Counted from the first letter of the stretch, positions 23,479 to 35,498 are shown. The stretch: DNA of 64,000 nucleotides from Histoplasma ohiense (GCA_017607445.1 JAEVHH010000002.1:4517501-4581500); one strand, 5' to 3'. A program made the numbers and translations. The notes: generated by a model not told the origin, from the sequence alone.

Positions 23479-25000
23479 TTATTCAGAGTCAGATAATAGA
23501 CTGAATCTATTATTCACAACTTCAACTGCTATCATATCCTGCATATGTGTATCTCTTATCTTTGTTTGAACAGGGGTTCTTGGTGACTTCTGTGATCTAA
23601 TTTTTTGCTTTGCAGAAGGTTCAGAGATAGCAGATTCAGAGAGTTGAGAATTTCTTCTTTTTTGTTTATTGCTATTATTTACATTAGTAGAGACTGAGTT
23701 ATTTGTCTGTACTGATGACTTTCCTGATTTGGGAGCAAATACACATTCTTTTGAATTTGCAAAATGGGGCTCTTTACAATTGGCACACTTTGCAATGGAT
23801 TTGGAATGTTCACACAATTTTCCCTTTTTCAAACATAGATGACAACTGTGCTCAGCTGTCTTGTGAGATTGAGCACAAATTTGACATCTTACATTTCTCT
23901 TACAGAGATTTGCAAAATGACCATACTTCGACAATTTGAACACTGAATTTGAGATTTTAGATTTTCTCTTGTATCTTTAAATTCATATGTTCTCATTCTC
24001 ATACCAGCAATTCTCACAAAGGAGAGTTTAGACTGTTCAAATGACTCAGTTATGATTAGCACTGAAGCATTTTGTCTATTTTCTCTTTGCTCCTCATTGT
24101 TCAGCCAAATTGGCAGCTTTTTTTAATTTGATTGAATTGAAGTCTTCAATTTCATGCTGAAGTTGAATCAGTCCATCATCATGATTGAAGATTGCTGTAG
24201 GTATGTCATGGAGAACAAACTTGCCCCATTTCTCATCTTTTTTCCACTGAAATCTCAGTTTTTTAAAAGAGATTTTACTATGGGGGTCCAGATCTGTTGA
24301 TTTTGAATCAGAAAATCAGAATTGAACTCAGGCATGGTAGTGAGAATTATTGAATTTCCAAGAAAAGAGCTTTCAACTGAAGCTACAACTGATCTGTGTA
24401 GTTCAGATTCAAAGACAGAGTTTAATGCATGATTTATCTCATTTCTCATTTGAAAAATAAGACTTACATTTGATAGCATCTTTTTCTCAAAGACTTCTTT
24501 GTTAAAGATTTTAACAATTAGTCTTTGAGCTTTTGACTGAAGAAGTCTCTCATCTTTTAGCTCTTTTCTTGATTTTTCTGAACTCAGTGTATTCAGAGAA
24601 TCAGCAGATTTTGAATTCTGAGTATATGTTTTTTCCAAGGATGCAATTTTTGTAACAGAAGAGGTAGAAGACACTGCTGCAGCTTGAGCATAAGTTCTCA
24701 GCTCTGTTTTCTGTTCTGTAGATTGAGATGAACTCAAAGATTTCATCTCAAAAACCTTTTCTAGTTTAGAAGAGATTCCCAGTTTATATTTTTAGAATCT
24801 CATTCAGTTGTCTTGCTTGAATTAGCAGTATATGAAGTACTTCAGTATCTTTTTCCTCCATACATTGATTTTTCAAGCATTTGGCAGCATTTTCAAGGTT
24901 TTGAATTTCTTGCATCTGATCTTGATATTTCTTTTTTCGTTTTTTAAGAAACTCAATCTCAGGAATCTCATCAGAAAAGACATCCTTCTCTATCATTTTG
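23479..25000 (-). pseudogene. LINE-2 ORF1: RNA-binding gag-like protein (frameshifted)
   Basis: Open pieces 24996-24784, 24746-24255 and 23943-23479 in order, with 24255-23945 open in two other frames. Breaks fall at an A run near 24775, an A run near 24120 and a T pair near 23945. The N-terminus is charged and probably coiled (ENAAKCLKNQCMEEKD region). The C-terminal third has three Cys/His knuckles: YGHFANLC, CQICAQSHKTAEHSC and CANCKEPHFANSKEC, as in Tad1-clade ORF1 proteins that coat the RNA. It ends at TAA, 27 bp before ORF2. Confidence 0.85.
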
Positions 25001-25958
25001 ATAGATATTGATAGATTTAGATGATTTGATTGTGTTTCAAGCTATTTTTCCTACTAGTAATAGTAACTAGATTAAGTTTTTCAAGAGAACTTAATAAACT
25101 AATACTGATTTTTAGAGATAAATCAGTTAAATCTTCACAAAGTTGAGTGCTACAAACTTGACAGAGAAGGGGGAGACTAATGATTTCAACTTGATTAAGT
25201 CAAGACTGAAATGTCAGTTTTTGAAAGAAAAACTAACAAAAAATACTCAGCTTTTTGAAGAGAAGCTGTTAAAACTAGTTAGTTATATTCTTTACTTCAG
25301 AAATCTCCCCACACAACAAGTGTGTAGCTCAATTGATAAAGAAAAGGTATATAATAACCACTTGATCAGTATTAATGAAAGCTCTTCAGCCTTTGAATAA
25401 GATAAAAGAAATATGAATTTTTGGGCAGAAATTCTCTGTTTTATTAACTCAGAGCTAAAACAGAGAAAACACTCTATCTCTTTCAAACTTTGTCTTTTTC
25501 TTAATTAAAAAGCTTCTCAAAGTTTCTGCTTAAACTAGGCCCCACCTCAGTTTAAGATTATATTCCTGAAAAATCAAAAGCTTTCAATACTAAATGAATT
25601 CCCTTTCATTCAAATTGAAACACTTTATCCTACTGAATAGCTCCCAATAAGTTGAATATTGAGTTTCCAAAGAAATGGGTATGCAAATGAAGAATCAACA
25701 GGCTAAACCTGCACTTTTTTCCTTTATAATAGATTATATATATATAAATATATATATAAACTACTTGCAGGGACCAAGCTATCTTTCAAACACTGAAATT
25801 TCCACTTTTATCTTATGTTCTTATCAATGGAGGGGTTATTCGAAGGGATTCGATGAGGGATTCGAGGGACGATGGATTCGAATTGATGGGGTATGCACTA
25901 GTCAATTGTGCCGAGGTATCTTTTTGTTACTTGGCAGGCACGTGTGGCTGGGAGGTAC
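25001..25958 (-). promoter_or_regulatory. 5' UTR and presumed internal promoter of LINE-2
   Basis: No credible coding. The inner 800 bp are AT-rich with an alternating TA tract at 25731-25758. The outermost 160 bp (25800-25958) are CpG-rich, with three direct copies of GGATTCGA on the plus strand (25846, 25858, 25874) and an E-box CACGTG near 25940. LINE 5' ends must carry their own promoter; whether these repeats are that promoter is inference. Confidence 0.5.
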
Positions 25959-25973
25959 GTTGATGTTATAGTT

Positions 25974-26267
25974 GTTGTCAGTGGTTTTTCTTTTCCTTGT
26001 TATAATAAAGCTGTCTTTTACAATGTTTATTTCTTTTGTTTTCAAACTAAGTTGTGTTGACTTGCTGACATTCTTTTGATTTTGATTTCTTTGATTGAAC
26101 AGTTTGAATAGTTGTTTGATTCTGGGCTGGAATTCTGATAATGCATGTTTTAAATTGTCTTTGTATATTAAATTATTCTTGAGTTGAAAAATCCTGAAGT
26201 GTTTCAGGTAGATGTCATAGTCACTGACTGTATGCATCTATAATTGAAGAATAATAATAATAATAAT
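25974..26267 (+). other. LINE-1 3' UTR end and (AAT)n tail
   Basis: Continues LINE-1 after LINE-2. Same 3' UTR as LINE-2 and LINE-3, including the dyad AGTCACTGACT, ending in about seven AAT units. Confidence 0.85.
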
Positions 26268-26280
26268 AATTCTTCTTTAG

Positions 26281-29200
26281 AAGCTCTGAAGATAAACAAC
26301 AGCCTCAAATTATTTCTGAATAAGATGTCTTAGCTGAAGTTCTCACAGAAGCTAGAGTAGAAATGCTTGTAGTATTATCTACAGAACATTCAAAAGACTT
26401 AAAGCATACTTCATATGTATTCTCAGCTGCATATTCAGACTTGTCAATCAGTCTACTCAATTATATCATGTCATACACACATATCTTCTCAGAAGAAGCT
26501 GCTATAAGCATGAAAAGATCAGAAGAGACAGAACACCATATAGATTTCAAACCTGATGCACAACCTTCATTTATGTCAATATACAATCTCTCTGAAACTG
26601 AGTTAGCCACTCTAAGAGAATATTTAAAAAATGCATTAGATAAAGAGTAGATACAATCATTCAGTAGCTCAGCTGATGCACTGATTCTCTTTATCCTCAA
26701 AAAAGATGATGAACTCCATCTTTGTGTAGACTATCAAGGGTTAAATCAAATCATCATCAAGAATCAATACCCTCTACCTCTAATAAGTGAATTACTTGAT
26801 AGACTTTCAAAAGACAAGATATTCACTAAGCTGGACCTTCAAGATGCCTATCACTGCATACTTATAGTGGCAAAAGACTGTTGGAAGACAGCCTTTAGAA
26901 CAAGATATGAACATTTTGAATATGTAGTTATGCCATTTGAACTAGCTAATGCTTCAGTGACATTTCAAGTATACATTAACAATGCCTTGTCTGATTTGTT
27001 GAATATATGTTGCATTGTCTATTTGAACGACATTCTCATATTCTCCAATTCAAAGCAGAAACATAAAGTGCATGTTACTAAGGTGCTAGAACATCTCAAG
27101 TGTGTGAATCTATTTGCAAAACTCTCTAAATGTGAATTTGAAGTGAACAAGATCTCATTTCTGAGATTTGTTATAGATACAAATGATGTCAAGATGGAGT
27201 CAGACAGAGTCTTCACTATTGTGGAATGATCTACATCTAAATCAATTAAAGAGATTCAATTCTTCTTGAATTTTGCTAATTTCTATCAGTGATTTATTAA
27301 GTCTTTCTCCTCTATTGCAGCCCCATTATTTGAACTTACAAAAGGGAGCAAGAAGGGGGAAAGAAAAGCCACTTTTATGTGGACAGAAGATGCTCAAAGC
27401 ACTTTCAATGAGCTCAAATCATGCTTTATATGTGCTCCTCTATTAGCTCATTTTGACTCAGCTCAGTATATTCAGATCAAATCTGATGTGTTCACTTTTG
27501 CAGTCACTGCTATTCTGTCACAGTTACAGAATGATGAGCACTGGCATTCAGTTGTCTTCTAGTCAAGAAAGTTGATTGATGTGGAAATGTATTATGATAC
27601 TCATGATAAAGAACTCTTGGCTATTGTAGCAGCATTTAAAAATTGAAGACATTATCTGAAGAAAAGTCAGTATTCAATTCAAGTCTGATCTGATCATGCC
27701 AATCTGCAGTACTTTATGACAACTAAGAAACTGAACAGACATCAGATCAGATGAGTGGAAGCTTTATCTGCTTATGATTTTGTATTACTGCATCACTCTG
27801 AATCAAAGAATTCAGCTGATGAGCTCAGTTGTCATGCAGACTACAGTGAGGTCTATAATGATCAAACTATATTATCTACTCTGCAACAGAAGCTGAAACA
27901 TGAAGTTAGACTAGACTGAGAAACTGATACTTTTTTTCAAAATGATATTTCTTCTGATATAGTCTGTGCATGAATCTCTAATGAGCAAAATGCTTCTTTT
28001 AATGAGTGAAAAGCACTTCATACATCAACATCTTCTACCTCTCATATAAACTCTTTCCCTTCATTGTGTGTTGAGCAATATATGCTCTGGATTGCAGTCA
28101 ATAAGGCTATTCTTGAGGACTCAGCATATACAGAAATGTCTGAATCCTTCATCTCATTTCTGAGTAAAGCACAGAAGATTGATTCTTTTGCTGCTGAGCA
28201 AAGAAAGAAGATAAAAGAGAAGAGTATGACTGTCATTGAAAATATACTATAAACAATTTCTGAGAATGATATATTGTGTGCTGATGATTGTGTGTATGTC
28301 TCTCAACAAAAGATATTCATTGATGAAATTATCAGTGCAAATTATGATGATCTGCAGAGGGGTCACTTTGGTATAAAAAAGTTTATAGACAGCATTCAGA
28401 ACAAATACTATTGACATGAATTAGTCAGAGATGTCAAAGATTATATATCCACTTGTGATACTTGTCAAAGAGTAAAGTCAAAACAGCACAGACAATATGA
28501 AGAATTGAATACAATTCTCTTATCATCAAATTCTTTTGAGTTCATTACTATGAATTTTATTACAGACTTGCCAGCCTCTACATTCCTTCATCAAATCTAT
28601 GATGCAATTTTAGTGATTGTGAATATATATACCAAGTTTACAATCTATATTCCTTGCACCAAAAACATTACAGCTGATAAACTAGTAGAAATCATTTATA
28701 CCAAGTTCTATACAATTTACAAAATACTCAAAAACCATATATTCAATTGAGATTTGCTGTTTACAAGCCATTATTGGTCCATCTTTTGTTATATGCTAGG
28801 CACATGCTGGAAACTTTCAACAGCCTTTCACCCTCAAACAGATGGCCAAACAGAACAACAAAATCAAATCTTGAAACATTATCTTCAATGCTTTATCAAC
28901 TATCATCAAGATGACTGAGCATACTGGCTATCACTGACACAGTTTGTTTACAATATCTCTCAACATGTCTCTACTGAAATGGCACTCACAGAAGCCTTAA
29001 TGGGATATCAATCTGATTTAAAAATTAATGTCAGCAAACTACCACAACCAGTCGCCATACATGCTGCTAGCTGCATGAAACATATCAAGGAAACACATCA
29101 TAAGCTCATCAAGAATCTACAAAAGATGCAACAAACACAGAAAATCTATTACAATGCAAAATATAAGCTTCAACAATTTAAAATAGATGACTATGTCATA

Positions 29201-29674
29201 CTCAATACAAAAAATCTTCAATTGCTGCATCTGGTTCACAAACTCAATCATAAATATGTTGGACTCTTCAAGATTCTGAATATCATTGGAAAATAAGTGT
29301 ACAAACTAGAACTGCCATCTTCATATAGAAGCATCCATTCTGTATTCCACATATCTTTATTGAAGCCATACAACCACAGAAATGAAGCTCTACCAGAATC
29401 AGAATCAGAACTTGTCAACAGTGAAGAACAATATCAAGTTGAAGAAATTCTTGAAAAACAACAACAAAAAAACAAACCTTCAGAATATCTTGTGAGATGA
29501 ACAGATTGAGATTCTAGTGATGATACATGGAAATCAGAAGAAAACATATTGAACACTCAGACATTTGAAATCTTTCTTGAACAAGAAAATGAACAACAAA
29601 TACAAAATCAACATACTCCCAAACATCAAAAGCATGAACTTCAAGTCAAAAGACATCAGAAGCACAAATCTTAA
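26281..29674 (+). pseudogene. pol of D, second part (RT, RNase H, integrase, chromodomain)
   Basis: Long near-continuous frame to TAA 29672-29674. The pre-RT linker and RT span 26363-27230: VDYQGLNQ, KLDLQDAYH, and the catalytic box YLNDILIFS at about 27020 (one Asp of YLDD changed to Asn). RNase H: open piece 27377-27562 and ELLAIVAA...SDHANLQYF to about 27830. Integrase: zinc-binding HFG...YYWHELV...CDTCQR at 28360-28470, core at 28500-28970 with FHPQTDGQTEQQN keeping the catalytic Glu. Chromodomain 29432-29580 (QVEEILE, YLVRWTDW, DTW). Breaks are mostly TGA at Trp sites plus a TAA near 29294 for a Gln codon. Confidence 0.9.
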
Positions 29675-30641
29675 ATCAAAAAACACTAGAAGCACAAATC
29701 TCACCCAAACTTCAATCAAATACATTTTTTTTTTAGAAGGATTTTATCAGAGAAAAGAGAAAAAGAAAAAAATTCAATTTGAGTATAATAAATACAAGAA
29801 AATAAAACATACAAGCAAGGAAAAAACAAAGAAAACAGATTCTAAGAAAAGTCTAAAGACTCTCAATTCACTCATTTTCATCTCATCTCTCATCTCTCAC
29901 TTCCTCTTCTTTCTTTCATCATCTCTTTCATTTCTCTTCTCTGTCACTCTTGCTCAATACTTCTTCTGGTACTTGTATATTACTGGCACCCATTTTGGGT
30001 GCAGAGGTATAGACAAATGTCTATTTCACAAGATATTTATCTTCTCACTTCTCTCCTCCTCTATCAATCTACTCATTCTCTGACACATTCAATGAAGAAA
30101 GATATTTCTCTTCATCTTCTTCTTCCACTTCTCCACCATTCAGAGCACCCTCTTCCCCTGCTTCACTGATGTCAATGGTAAATTGACAAAGAAAGCAGAC
30201 ATCATGAGCACTGCTGCAGTCACTGACATCTCCACAATCTTCTTCATTGACTCTTCAGCCAACTCCTCTCCCATCAACCCCTCTTCAATTGATTCCTCCA
30301 TCATGAAGCTCTCAGAGCTCACCACTTTCAAAATTCTCATATTCTTCTCCACATTCTTCTCTTTCTCTAACATCTCTGCTCTGGAAGAATCAGACACAAC
30401 CACAGTCTTCAAAATCTGCATCTCTGCAGACTCAGCCACTGCTCAGTGCTGGAACCATAGAGCATTCACCTCTGCTCTGCTCTGAGCAGACAGCATTGCC
30501 AGATGAGGTGCATTCAATCATTTAACTAAACAACAAAGATGACTTTTGTGGCTGATCATGTCCTTCTCAGCCATCACCCCTGCAAAAATAAACACTCACC
30601 CACACATGATACATCTCAGAAGAGGTGTATCATGCATCTAG
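29565..30641 (+). pseudogene. Possible third ORF of D after pol, unknown function
   Basis: One frame from ATG 29565 to TAG 30639-30641 (about 358 codons) is interrupted only by TGA codons (about 30081, 30483, 30501, 30540), the lesion type seen at Trp/Arg codons in the rest of D. It overlaps the end of pol by 110 bp. The N-terminal 100 residues are Lys/Asn-rich. Strongly hydrophobic stretches follow at roughly residues 104-141 and 155-172 and again near 30090-30130 and 30330-30370. The position is that of env in envelope-bearing Gypsy elements, but I recognise no env motif, and the C/T-rich base composition could create hydrophobic runs by chance. A 7-bp hairpin GCACCCA/TGGGTGC lies at 29986-30002. 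Confidence 0.3.
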
Positions 30642-31431
30642 CATCATTATCAGTATATCAACATTGCTAAGAGCACTACTATCTATTCAAAAGCAAAATT
30701 GAAGAAAAAGAAAAAGAAAATAAGAATTAAAGAGAATTACTCACAGATTTGCAGAATTTCTCTGCAGAGACACAAGCTTCACAACACTTTCAGACATTTG
30801 ATTTCAACACACATCAAAAATCAACATTCTCAAGTCTAGAGGCACAACATTCACACAGAATCTGACTGTGATGTGTCATGTGATTAGAGCTAAACTTAGA
30901 GCAATATAACAAGCAAACAGTGAATGGCACTATACAGAAACAAGCTAGTGACACACATGACCACACTAATAATGTCACTGACAAGGAACACCAACAATAA
31001 TATATGATAAGCATCCAAGAGACAACTTACTTAAAATCAGAATAATCAAGAGAGCCCATTTCAATATAAAAAAGAGAGAAGAAAAAACAATGATATAAAA
31101 ATTTAAAAAAAAAAAAAAAAAATTTTTTTGGGAACAAGAAATCACAGCAGAAGAGCAAGAAGCTTTGATAATGATCAAGTTAAAAGAGAAGAGAAATCTT
31201 CAAGAGAAAAGAAATTCTTTTTACTTCTCTGCACACAACCTCTAGCAACCAAAGAATCTACCAATTCCATCTCATTAGAAAATCAATAACAACACATATA
31301 CAAGCTATCTAGAGGATGTGATTGATACACTGCTATCAACAAGTGGAATTTACAATACAGAAATGCAATTATCTACTAGCAAGCATTCTATACAATCACT
31401 GAGAGCAGCTCTTATAAAAAAGAGGGGCAAT
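30642..31431 (+). other. 3' non-coding region of D with polypurine tract
   Basis: AT-rich, no recognisable coding. Contains A18T7 at 31105-31129. Ends with the purine-rich primer tract AAAAAAGAGGGGCAAT (about 31416-31431), directly against the 3' LTR, as needed for plus-strand synthesis. Confidence 0.75.
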
Positions 31432-31694
31432 TGTAATGCACTCATTTATTATTTCTTTATTATCTTTGCTTATTCTTACCTCTTTCCATTATACTCTCGC
31501 TACCACTATTTCTATATGTATATATATATCAATGTATGTATTTCACACATCTTCTTTCTCTTTCTTTTCTTCCTTAGTGATTAGCTACACTACATTACAC
31601 TACTATACTACACTTTACAATATATTACTATTATCTCCGCTACGCTATAAACTATCTTCTACTGTTACTCTTCACACTGTCACTACATCTCACA
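31432..31694 (+). repeat. 3' LTR of D (263 bp)
   Basis: Same length as the 5' LTR. The inner start reads CACTCATTTATT where the outer 5' LTR keeps CACTCGTTTATT; its own outer end keeps CTCCGCTACGC (about 31637-31647). Confidence 0.95.
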
Positions 31695-31696
31695 AC

Positions 31697-32728
31697 ATGT
31701 CTCTAGATATTGAAATGAACTATGAACAATTCTACAAACACTCATCACATCTGAACACAGTGGACAACAATTTAGATCTACAAAGTATTCTTCAACAGCA
31801 AGCACTACAGATGACTGAATTGCAACAATGACTTATTAAGATGAGCACTTCTGCATTCACTGTTTCTTCTACACTCATGTCTCATGAAAAGCCTCCAAGA
31901 GAGAAGCTCTCAATTCTCAATAAATACAAGAGAGATCTAGCACTCTACCTTGTGTGAAAGTCAAAAGTGAACATCAAATTGAACATCAATGGACAAGCAA
32001 TAGACTCACTATTCAATCAAGTGTGGTATATTCATAGCAGATTGAATGATGATGTGTTAGCAAAATTTCAACTCTGAATGAGTCATTGTCAGAATCATCA
32101 GTGTACATCAGAGCTAGTCTTTCAACAACTCAACTCTCTCTTCCTCAATTCTACACTTCAAGTCAAGGCATTAGACTGGCTTAATCAAACTCATCAGATG
32201 AATGTTGTGTTGGCAACTTATCTTTCTGAATTCAATTGTAAGCTTCTAGAAGCAGATGGATAAGACTGAAATGACACTGTCAAGATCAACATATTGTTCA
32301 AGAACTTGAACTTTCAGTTGCATAATTGAAGTGTAAAGTATTCAAAGCTCTCAATATACAGTGAATTTTGTACTGATCTTCATCTGTTGAACAACAATCT
32401 GTTTCAGTTTCACACACTTCAAAATTGTAGAGGATTCTGCTGAATAAATATGTACATCTCAAACTGCTCTACAGTGTCCCCCACCTTCAAATCAGAATCA
32501 ATGAACTGAGTCTCATATGTAAACACAAGTTGTCTGAGAGTCCTCAATGTCTCAGAGAAGAACATCACTGATTGAATTGCCAGAGAAGTCTGCATACACT
32601 GCAACAAATCAGAACACTTCACAAATCAATGTTCAAATACAATTGCTCTGAGTAAATCTCTCACACACATGAACACTGCATTGTCTGTGGATAGACAAGA
32701 ACAGGGAAAAGATGAGCTCTTACTCTAA
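31697..32728 (+). pseudogene. Decayed gag of copy C
   Basis: ATG 31697-31699 (MSLDIEMNYEQF...) lies within the second copy of the D target duplication, so D landed on the gag start codon. Stop TAA 32726-32728. Opening region 31697-31828, middle piece 32078-32263. The zinc knuckle CIHCNKSEHFTNQC (CX2CX4HX4C) is complete at about 32597-32638. Other parts have TGA codons. Length is about 343 codons. Confidence 0.85.
32704..32710 (+). promoter_or_regulatory. -1 frameshift site of Gypsy-1 (G GGA AAA)
   Basis: Gag codons CAG GGA AAA GAT GAG place G GGA AAA in the phase required of a -1 slippery heptamer, 15 bp before the conserved gag TAA. Copies G (57713-57719) and J (minus, 40828-40822) keep it; copies A, B, F and I show GAGAAAA. 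The -1 frame is the pol frame. It reads a TGA two codons later where the family form, inferred from TGAG/CAAG variation, was CGA. Confidence 0.6.
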
Positions 32729-35498
32729 AATATAGATAAGAGCTCAAGAAGCAGAAAGCTAGCTGAAGATTTGAGCAGAAAATACAAGCAGATACAATCA
32801 TAATCTCTGTCATTGTAAATAGCTTAGTCAATATACAAGCAATGATAGACAGTGATTTCCTTCACTACACTCTTATAGACACCCAGCTGATTGAGAAGCA
32901 TAAGCTTCAGTATATTCTCTTTCTCAAACTGTGTAAGCTCAGTGGATTTGACAGCCTCAGAGGATCCACCTTCTACAATATGATAAGATTTAATGTCAAT
33001 GTAGAAGAACACAAGAAAAAGAATATATACACATACAAAATACAAGACCTTGAGTACAATCTAATGCTCAGTCTATCATAACTCACAGAATTTGGAATCT
33101 TGTTGAACACACACAACTGATGTCTTATTTTTTCAGAAGACAACTGTGTTTACAAGAAGAATGTTGATAGAACTGCTGATCTCACTCAGATATCAGTAAA
33201 AGTATACAAACTACTAACTCATCAAGCATATGAGAAGAAGAACATTCAAGTGTTCACTGCTAGTATGACAGACATCAAAAAAGTATTAGAAAAGTTAGAA
33301 CTCAAAGATCTCAAGAAATCACACAAAGAACTATTCAAATCATACAAAGACTTCACAGATATGTTCAATGAGAAAGAAGCTGAAAAGCTTCCCTCTCATC
33401 AAGAATCTGATATAGATTATACAATTGAGCTCATCAAGAAAGATGATAAGAATCTGCAACTGCTCTGAGATTCTCTCTACAGCATGTCACACAACAAACT
33501 TCTTGTTCTATAAAAAACACTCAATGAATTACTAGACAAAAACTTCATTTGTATTAGCAACTCACTCACTGCAGCATCTGTACTGTTTGCAAAGAAATCA
33601 GAAGAAGACTTATGATTCTGCATTGACTATCAAAGACTCAATAAGATTATGCAGAAGGACTGATACTTCCTCTCACTCATCAATGAAACACTCAAATGAA
33701 TAGAAAAAGTAAAATGATTTACAAAACTTGACATCTCTGCAGCCTTCTATAAGATAAAAATTAATGAAGATGATGAATGGCTAACTGTCTTTTGTACATG
33801 TTATGGATTATACAAATGAACAGTGACCCTCTTTGAATTAGTGAATGCTTCAAGTACATTTCAGAAATACATTAACTGAGCTCTATAAGACCTGTTTGAT
33901 GAGATTGTCTCAGTGTATATAGATGATATCTTGATCTTCATCAATGGATTGCTCACTGAGCACTGTAAGCATGTACAACAAGTGCTTGACTGCCTACAAA
34001 AAGCTGAACTGCAAGTGGATATTGACAAATGCAACTTCAAGATCAAGTCTACAATCTATCTAGAATTCATCATTAAAGTTGAAAAAGACATATGCATGGA
34101 TTCTAAGAAGATGGAAGCAATTCTCAACTGAGAGACATCAGTCTCAGTAAAAGAGACTAGAAGCTTTCTAGAATTCATCAACTTCTACTGAAGATTCATC
34201 AAAGACTTCTCTGATATTATATAATCACTGATGAATCTGATCTGAAAAGACACTGTATTTCAATGGACTGACAAAGTGGATGCAGCATTCAAAAAGCTGA
34301 AGTGTATGTTCACAAGCACCTCAATGCTGCAATCATTCAATTCAGATAAGCATACAATTCTTGAAACAGACACCTCAGATTATGTAGTAGATGAGACACT
34401 AATACAATACAATAATGAAGATGTTCTACAATCTTGTGTCTTTATCTTGAAAAAGATGTTGTCTGCTGAATGTAACTATGAGATCTACAACAGAAAGTTT
34501 CTAGCAATCATACAATGTTTTGAAGAATGAGAGTTCAAACTTATGAGTGTTGAGAGATTTGAGATTGTCATCAATCATAAGAATCTAGAGTACTTCACAA
34601 TCACTTGTAAGCTCACTGAGAGACATATATGTTGGTCATTGTTTCTTAGTCATTTTTCATTCACAATTCATTATTGATCTAGAGTAGAGAACACTCTTGT
34701 GGATGCTCTGTTCCACTGAGAACAAGATATACCATCTGATGACTTGAATGACAGATGGAAACATCAAGAGTATTGATTAATCAACTCTGCAATTATAAGA
34801 AGTTCTACACAATCAGATGAACTCTGCATACATGTCAATCAGTTCCAAGCTCAAGAATTCTCATTCAAAGAACAATGAAAGCTAGTGACAGAAGCAGATG
34901 AATTCTGACAACAAGCTGCTGAAGCTGTACAAAACAGAGCATCTCAATTCCCCACAGATGTATATTCAAGAACAGATATCTCAGCATATTCAATCAATGA
35001 TGACAACTGCTTACACTTTCAAGATAGACAATGAGTTCTCAATTCAGAATTCCTACAAACATAGATCATGCAAGAAATTCATGACTCATCAATGATCAGA
35101 CATTCAGAATACAAAATCATATACAACATCATCATCTGAAAATTCTACTGATCAGATATGTTGAAAGATATACACTGATTCATATACAACTGTGATCACT
35201 GCAGCTCAGTGACAGCATGATGTGAATACTGAAAAGAGATGCTGAAGCCTCTATCTGTCTCTGATCAAACTTGGCATGATATAGCTATCAATTTTGCAGT
35301 TTTCTTACTCAAAAGTGAAGGTTCTACAAACATTCTAGTCATTGTTGATCAACTCAGCAAGGGTGTAATACTACAGCTCTGTGACAAGATGAACACTGAA
35401 GTAGTTGCAGATGTCTTTGTCAGAAGCTCATTCTATTGTATGCATGATCTGCCTTCATTCATTGTGTCAGATAGAGACAGTCAATTCATCAGTGCACT
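32711..35498 (+). pseudogene. Decayed pol of copy C, first part (PR, RT, RNase H, IN start)
   Basis: Protease MIDSDFLHY at 32842 (catalytic Asp kept, Gly changed to Asp). RT with KLDIS near 33725 and the catalytic box YIDDILIF intact at about 33916. RNase H in 34276-34530. Integrase zinc pair CDHC near 35200, core 35239-35498 with WHDIAINFAVFLLKSEGSTNILVIVD and IVSDRDSQF. Stops are mainly TGA at Trp sites plus a few TAA. Interrupted at 35498 by LINE-3; continues at 43504. Confidence 0.87.

Larger units (their letters stand above)
19090..25958 (-). mobile_element. LINE-2: near-complete Tad1-like LINE
   Basis: 6.87-kb non-LTR retrotransposon on the minus strand, TSD 13-15 bp. Order from 25958 downward: 5' UTR of about 960 bp with a CpG-rich first 160 bp, ORF1 with zinc knuckles, a 27-bp spacer, ORF2 (endonuclease, RT, RNase H, zinc finger), a 420-bp 3' UTR and a TTA/AAT tail. 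It is the youngest layer at this site. Its frames contain no nonsense codons and all Trp codons stay TGG, but at least six single-base indels break them. The coding part is almost CpG-free. Confidence 0.92.
18876..26267 (+). mobile_element. LINE-1: 5'-truncated LINE 3' end, holds LINE-2
   Basis: Only about 508 bp of its own sequence: 18876-19089 (last codons of ORF2, IEYLKESNVATR, and 3' UTR) and 25974-26267 (rest of the 3' UTR and an AAT tail). TSD AATTCTTCTTTAG at 18863-18875 and 26268-26280, in pol of D. The 5' truncation and microsatellite tail are typical of target-primed reverse transcription. The short coding piece is already broken by TGA. Confidence 0.85.
16819..31694 (+). mobile_element. 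Gypsy family D, chromovirus at the gag start of copy C
   Basis: 263-bp LTRs (16819-17081, 31432-31694), TSD ACATG (16814-16818, 31695-31699). About 7,470 bp after removal of LINE-1 plus LINE-2. Order is LTR, self-primer site, gag with CCHC knuckle, -1 frameshift site, protease, RT, RNase H, integrase, chromodomain, an extra 1.7 kb, polypurine tract, LTR. It is unrelated in sequence to Gypsy-1. Stops are fewer than in Gypsy-1 copies, but the element is not intact. Confidence 0.94.

Noticed and set aside
30140..30439. Minus-strand Met/Glu-rich 99-residue frame in D
   Set aside because: Exact antisense shadow of the plus-strand frame and C/T-rich composition; no motif.
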